NCBI RefSeq assembly: GCF_011386835.1
Contig: NC_088795.1
Span: forward strand, 13,125,441-13,189,440
Direction: 5' to 3'
DNA: 64,000 bases
Source: Chrysemys picta bellii
Lineage: Eukaryota > Chordata > Testudines > Emydidae
The notes beneath the pieces were generated by a model. It saw only the letters and a program-made list of their open reading frames with translations. It was not told the DNA's origin and made no database searches. A program made the translations under genes and the position numbers. This document shows positions 58,765-64,000 of the stretch, piece by piece (position 1 is the stretch's first letter; every line of letters begins with the position of its first letter).

Positions 58765-59547
58765 GTAAGCACCATTTTTTTTTCCTGAAAGGAAAAGTGA
58801 AATAAATAAATAAGTTCAATAAGTCAGTTTATTTAAACTTCTTTTCTTGAAGAAGACACTATTAGTGCATGTGCAGACTAACAACATTTTCACACTTGAG
58901 CAATAGATTCTTCCTTCCAGCAGAAATGTGTAGATCTGCAGTAATATAATTTGTCTTTATGCCCTCTCATTATCACCCTCACACTTCAACAAAATCTACA
59001 CTTTCCCTTTTAAAAGAACAAAACCAACAAAAGTTAAAAATTGGAGCATGCTCAAACCAGCCGTTCAAATCTCATGGTAAATCAGATATGTGGGATTCTT
59101 TTTGTCTGGATACTTTTTGAATAAAGGAAAGAATACCTACTCAGTTTTGGGAAGGGCAAAACACATTTTTGGACAGTCTTGATATTATGTGTAAGTATTT
59201 AACATTTTTTTTTTAAGCTGGAAATATTTTGTTATGATGACTTTGTGGAATATGGGGTGAATAAGAGACCTGAAGAAAAGGTTTCTCCCTCAGTATCCAT
59301 TGGTCACTTTAAAACCTTACCATCTCTATTACAAATTTAAATTTTGAACTACTACATTTCTCAAGGGACAGTGGTGAAAAAAAGAGACTGGAAATTCTGG
59401 AATAGATACTCTGCTGGTGCAAATGGGAGCAGTTCCATCGATTTCAGTACAGAATTTGGTCCTCTATCTTTATGGAAGGGAATGTTTCTAGCTAGCAGAA
59501 TATAGGAATAGGTGTCTGGTCTCTTGGAGTCTCTTCTTGGGTTAGTA
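58765..59547. other. Candidate intronic DNA, nothing recognised
   Basis: AT-rich DNA following the candidate micro-exon. No further exon was found. Confidence 0.4.
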
Positions 59548-59700
59548 TTTGACCTGGGGAGTGTCATCTTATGCATTTCTCAGTTTACCCATCTGTGAAA
59601 AGGGGTTTATAATACTTTCCTGGGATGTTATGAGGCTTACTTAATGTTTCTGTACAGTGCTTTGAAACTTTCAAGTGAAAGGTGCTATATAGGAGGGTTA
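59548..59700 (+). repeat. MIR-like SINE 3' half
   Basis: CAGTTTACCCATCTGTGAAA then AGGGGTTTATAATACTTTCC, ATGTTATGAGGCTTACTTAA and AGTGCTTTGAAACTTTCAAG match the 3' half of MIR. Confidence 0.7.
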
Positions 59701-59735
59701 TGCTTCCACCCCAGCAAACTCTCCCAAATTAAAGT

Positions 59736-59844
59736 ATTAACCTTCTAGTTTCAGAGTAGCAGCCGTGTTAGTCTGTATCCGCAAAAAGAAGAACAGGAGT
59801 ACTTGTGGCACCTTAGAGACTAACAAATTTATTAACCTTCTAGT
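59736..59844 (-). mobile_element. 5'-truncated turtle-type retroposon with 14-base target duplication
   Basis: The insert 59750-59830 (81 bases) is the reverse complement of the 3' end seen at 9822-9985: TTCAGAGTAGCAGCCGTGTT, then CAGGAGTACTTGTGGCACC and TTAGAGACTAACAAATTT. ATTAACCTTCTAGT lies on both sides (59736-59749 and 59831-59844). This is a clean target-primed insertion with severe 5' truncation. Confidence 0.92.
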
Positions 59845-60467
59845 GTGTGCCAGGTGTTCTGAAAGCAAGTTCGAGCACTTTCCTGAATTGTGGAGCTCTT
59901 TTTCTTAATTTCAATTCTGGCATTGAATTCTAGTGTGTTGAGGTTAATTTCCACTACTACCTATGAGTAATGGGAAGTGAGGCACTTATGTGGGTTTACG
60001 TTTAATTGGCCAACCCTTCCCCTCTCTTCCCCCCCCCCTCCCCCGACTATGTGCTGGCCTTGTGATTGTGTTTTTGGTTGTTTACATGCAATTTGGATTG
60101 TTTTTGAATTTTATTAACCATAAGCTATATGGAAATGCTGCTCTTAGAAATTATATCGTACTTCAGAAAAAAAATGCTTATCCTGGAAAATAGATCGATC
60201 TCTCTCTTTTTTTATTTTTTTTATTTTGTCTTTTTCATGGCTCAGTTGCCACAGTTTGGGAATGTTCTTGAGACACCCACAGAGACTAGGGATACGATCT
60301 TGGATACATGGGCCAAATCTGTATCCCTATGCATAGCTGGGCATAACTGGGCTGTGTGCTCCATAGGGGATAGGCTAGGATAGAATTCTCCTTTTAATCC
60401 AGAGGTTGTAATAGGAGCCTTTGCAGTTGCTGTATTGCTTCCTTAGTAATCTATTACGGATTCACTG
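59845..60467. other. Candidate intronic DNA
   Basis: A C-rich tract is near 60020-60045. Nothing else is recognised. Confidence 0.4.
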
Positions 60468-60655
60468 GCCCTACTCAGGGCCATCCCTAGGGGCGGGGTG
60501 TGGGGCCCGGGGTGGAAGCGATGAATCTGTCACTTATGGGACCGACCCGTCAGTTAGTTCTGGGACAATAGCACCGGCCTGCGGGGCCCCCAAACCATGG
60601 GGCCTGGAGTGGTCGCCTCGATTCGCCATACCCAAGGGACGGCTCTGGGCCTACT
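60468..60655. mobile_element. GC-rich MITE with 8-base target duplication
   Basis: The element 60476-60647 starts CAGGGCCATCCCTAGGGG and ends CCCAAGGGACGGCTCTG, which are imperfect inverted ends. Flanks GCCCTACT (60468-60475) and GGCCTACT (60648-60655) differ at one of eight positions, consistent with an old hAT-type target duplication. Confidence 0.7.
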
Positions 60656-63600
60656 CACAGTCTGCTCCTGTACCCAAACCTATTTTCACAGCGGTATGGC
60701 TGGAGCTCCTGTTAAGCATAGCAGCATCATGCTTGACATCTTGTGAGAGCTCACTGCAGCCTACTCTCTCCTGCATAGGAGAACTGCATTGATTTCATTG
60801 CCTTCAGGCTCTTTTGTGACTCTTGCTTGGGCTGGTAGATTTGGCCAATAAGCTTCTCCGATCTTCTGCTTTTGAGGAGGCTTACCAAAAAAGATTGTAA
60901 GTGACTCGCTTTACCTACTGCATTTTCCTGAATAGATAGTGTCTTGGTGGGGAAACTCTTTTGCATTTAAAACATATCTAGTAGCTTTTAAAGTACTGGT
61001 TTTTGCCCTAATTTGTACTGAAAGGGCATTTTAAACCATTATTTTTTAAAATGTCTTTGGTCCTGTGAAATCTGATTGTTTCTTCTGTTAAATACGTACA
61101 GTGAAACCTGTCTTAGAACCCTCTCCAAATAGGTAGCAACCGCTTTCAAGTGTCATCTTGCAGCTTCCTATACTTTTTTTTTTTTTTTTAAATCTTTAGT
61201 CTATGGCTGCCTCTATTAAGCAGCTGATCTTTGCTTGTACCCTGCATTTAATTGTATAGATGTTTTTTTAAATACAGCCACACAATGTATAAACATAGTG
61301 AGCTGCACTAAATTAATGTATTACATTACTGCATAACTTAATTGGATGAGCAGGTGCACAGTAATTGTCAAGCAGAAATCTTATTGTGAATGATAAGACT
61401 ATTTCAGATATTGGAATTAGAAAAGCATTCTTGTGAGATGGTTTTGAAACTCGATTTGGTGCAACATCTCCATTCTGTTGGCTCCAGAATTCCACAATGT
61501 GTACGTGCTGAGAATTGACAGTGCTGTTAATGCTACCACTTGAAGGATGCTTTGGTTTCCAACTCTGAAATGACATTGGCAGGCTGCCTTTGGAGAGATT
61601 GAACAGCTTGTCTTCTTATCTGGATAAAACAGTTTCACTGGAGGGATGCAAAGGGTCTGTCGTGCTACAGGAACTGTGAAAATACCAGAAATAATCCTGT
61701 ATGGACACTCAGGAAAGGAATACTTGAGTTGCCAATAGCACTGTGTCAAGTTCACAGTACAGGAAATGGGGGCATTGAGGGCAATAATTCACTAGCCACT
61801 AAACTTGAGAGCCTCAGTTTTTGTTTACCCAGCTTGAGAAACCTTGAATGTGATTTTTAGAAGTGCTGAACAACCACAGCTCCAATTGATGCCTGACCCC
61901 TTTGGGACTCCTGAGAGTATCTTTCTTATTCCATCTTCTGCTTTCACTCACTCAGTCCTTGCTTCTGGCCAAAAAGTGCCAGATACAGCTCCCTCTGAAG
62001 CCTGTGTGTGATGGTTCTGACTTGGCTGGACTGGTCAGAAGAGGGCAACCAAAACTGCTTCCTAACTTCTTAGGGCTCTCAACACTTAACACAGGCAAGG
62101 GGGAGTAAGATTGAGTCCCTAGTTCGGATCGTATCATTACCCTTCTCAGTGTTGAGAAATACTTTGCTAAACTACTGGAGCAGCCCTCTTTGCCTCTGCC
62201 CTTTATAAGGCTTATCACAGTCTCTGTTCTACCGTGATAAAGTGACAGCTGTATTAGGGGTTAACCATTTATTTCCTCTGAAAGTGTAAGACTTCTTAAG
62301 ACTCATTCCCAGTCTTTCCCTTAAAAAATTGGCTCTGGATGCTCCCACCCTAGATATAGTACAGTATGCAAAATGGCCTGCCCCTTTGTGCCCAACAAGC
62401 AGATAATGTGCTGCGCTGGTGCTTTTAGCTTGGAGGGTACTTACTGTACACAAATCCAAGTTTTGTTACAACTATCCTTCTCCTATGATGTGGGTATAGT
62501 GTGTTTACTGATAAAATGACCAAATAACTACCTTCTCCAGTATTGGATACTGTCAACTTAGGTAGTATGAAATATACAGTAGTTACGGTGGAAGCAAAGG
62601 AGCCACATCTTTGTGGTAAAAGTAACACTGACAGACATCATGTCACATCCCTGCAGGTTTCCAAGCTGCTACTTCTGCCTTTGAATATTACATGGTAGCT
62701 ACTGTATTTCATCCTGCAGAGAGGCTATAACTGTCGTGTTATGATAAATTCATCACTATGAGCTAGATTCTGCCACCCTGACTGGCACGAGATACTGCTC
62801 AAAGTAATCAGTGAAGGGACTCAAGTAGTCCGATACTACTCAAGTGGAAGAACGTGCCCTACAACCTCAGTGCAGATTCAAGTTGGAGGATAGAAGCCCT
62901 TGTTTAAACACTTATTTATTGGTAATAATTAGCAAATAGAAACATCCGAAATATTAAACCAAGAACTTTAAAAACTACCTTTAATTAGACATCTAAATAA
63001 CTTGTCCTGATTTCCAGAGGTGCTAAATACTCATTGCCTTTGGTGGAATTTTTAGGCATTCAGCATTTCAGAAAATAGGCACCTAAATAAGTGGACTTAT
63101 CTGTGTATTTGGTGCTTTACTTTCCCCAGGTTCCAAAATTTGGCCAATACATTCTATTAAAAGAAAAAATCTCCCATAATGATACAATCCCTCTTTCAGA
63201 TGCAGTTGTACAAAGAAAGTGTAGGACATTATAATCTTAATTATGGTTAGTTCTAGTAAGGTAAATAATATCAATTTGTGTGGGTCAGCCGTGCTAAAGC
63301 TTTAATATTGTTTAGATTTAAAAAAAATATTATGGATATCTTTTTCTTACAGATGCATCCTTTACCTGATTGTGTTTTGGAACACTTAATAAAAGAATGT
63401 GATATTTTTATAAATGATTACTTTTGTCTTAAACAATGTACAATTGTAGCAAAAATTTTGAGGTCAGTTGAAAAATGAGAATTTTTTTAACTTAAATTTC
63501 ACCTCTTTCTCCTCCTGCTTTTCACTGATTATTAGTAAAACTTGGAATTAGCAAAACAGTGCAGCTTTGAAAATGGAGAATTGGGGAAAAAAGGACACCT

Positions 63601-64000
63601 ACAGATGGAATAGCATTTCCATAAACTGCAGTCTACAAAAAAGGATGGCTGAAGTCAGCAGAGGAGTTTGGATCTCTTCAGTATTTAAGCTTGTCACATT
63701 TAATTTTAATTGCCTTTGAACAAAGGAGACTTCCTTTTCCAGTTCAACATTTACAGACCTTGGAAAGTCCTTTGCTGATTTCAAAAACGTTAATATGTCT
63801 CTTCCCACCCTTCATTCCCACCTCTTTGTGGTCAGCTGGCTGTTCTCATTATTAATGACTGCAACTTGCTTGCCCCCACAAACTGAAATCTGGGAACATT
63901 ACCATTAAAAAGTACAAAGTAACTTCTCAGATGTGCTGCAAATTCAGGCTTTGATTGTCAGGCTGAAATTTGTGCATTTTGGATATCTGTTTGTGTGAAA
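60656..64000. other. Candidate intronic DNA, nothing recognised
   Basis: AT-rich DNA with a poly-T run at about 61175-61190. A sequence near 63010-63090 may be a weak palindromic-MITE trace. The acceptor-like TTTTTCTTACAG at about 63353 is not followed by a convincing exon. Confidence 0.4.

Noticed and set aside
63341..63480. Possible exon after the acceptor-like TTTTTCTTACAG
   Set aside because: The following frame is AT-rich, has no donor in a suitable place and no recognisable protein sequence.

Overview
The window looks like one piece of a reptile nuclear genome, most probably a turtle. This rests on repeat content read by eye: many 3' fragments of CR1 LINEs, a near full-length PIF/Harbinger DNA transposon of a kind I know from turtles, a short retroposon whose 3' end is the GGATACAGACTAACACGG type common in turtles, MIR-like SINEs, and many small terminal-inverted-repeat elements. 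A crocodilian or another sauropsid is not excluded. There are no bacterial operons, CRISPR arrays, rRNA genes or functional tRNA genes, and nearly all open frames are chance openings in non-coding DNA.

Layout. Positions 1-15.7 kb are intergenic or intronic DNA holding MITEs, MIR-like SINEs, CR1 pieces (9.1-9.7 kb and 13.1-14.1 kb) and a retroposon with an inverted 5' end (9.8-10.0 kb). Positions 15756-20506 hold a Harbinger transposon flanked by TTA. It carries a transposase with DDE residues still visible but broken by two in-frame stops (16127-17410, + strand), a two-exon Myb/SANT-type partner gene on the opposite strand that still reads open (20118 to 18160), and an extra 95-codon open frame inside the Myb intron on the + strand. 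Positions 20.5-56.5 kb are again gene-poor, with hAT-type, TA-flanked and palindromic MITEs, CR1 fragments, microsatellites and poly-G runs.

The only host gene signal is at 56.56-58.76 kb. A CpG island contains a first coding exon (57186-57254, + strand) with a signal-peptide-like start and a canonical GTAAGT donor. A 28-base candidate second exon follows at 58737-58764 in compatible frame. I cannot name this gene; the rest would lie in the following intronic sequence or beyond the window.

The most unusual items are the third open frame in the Harbinger element, the apparent inversion of that element's right terminus, a CT-repeat coding expansion in its Myb gene, a 21-base templated-looking insertion inside a CR1 copy at 53.8 kb, and the signal-peptide exon plus micro-exon at the CpG island.
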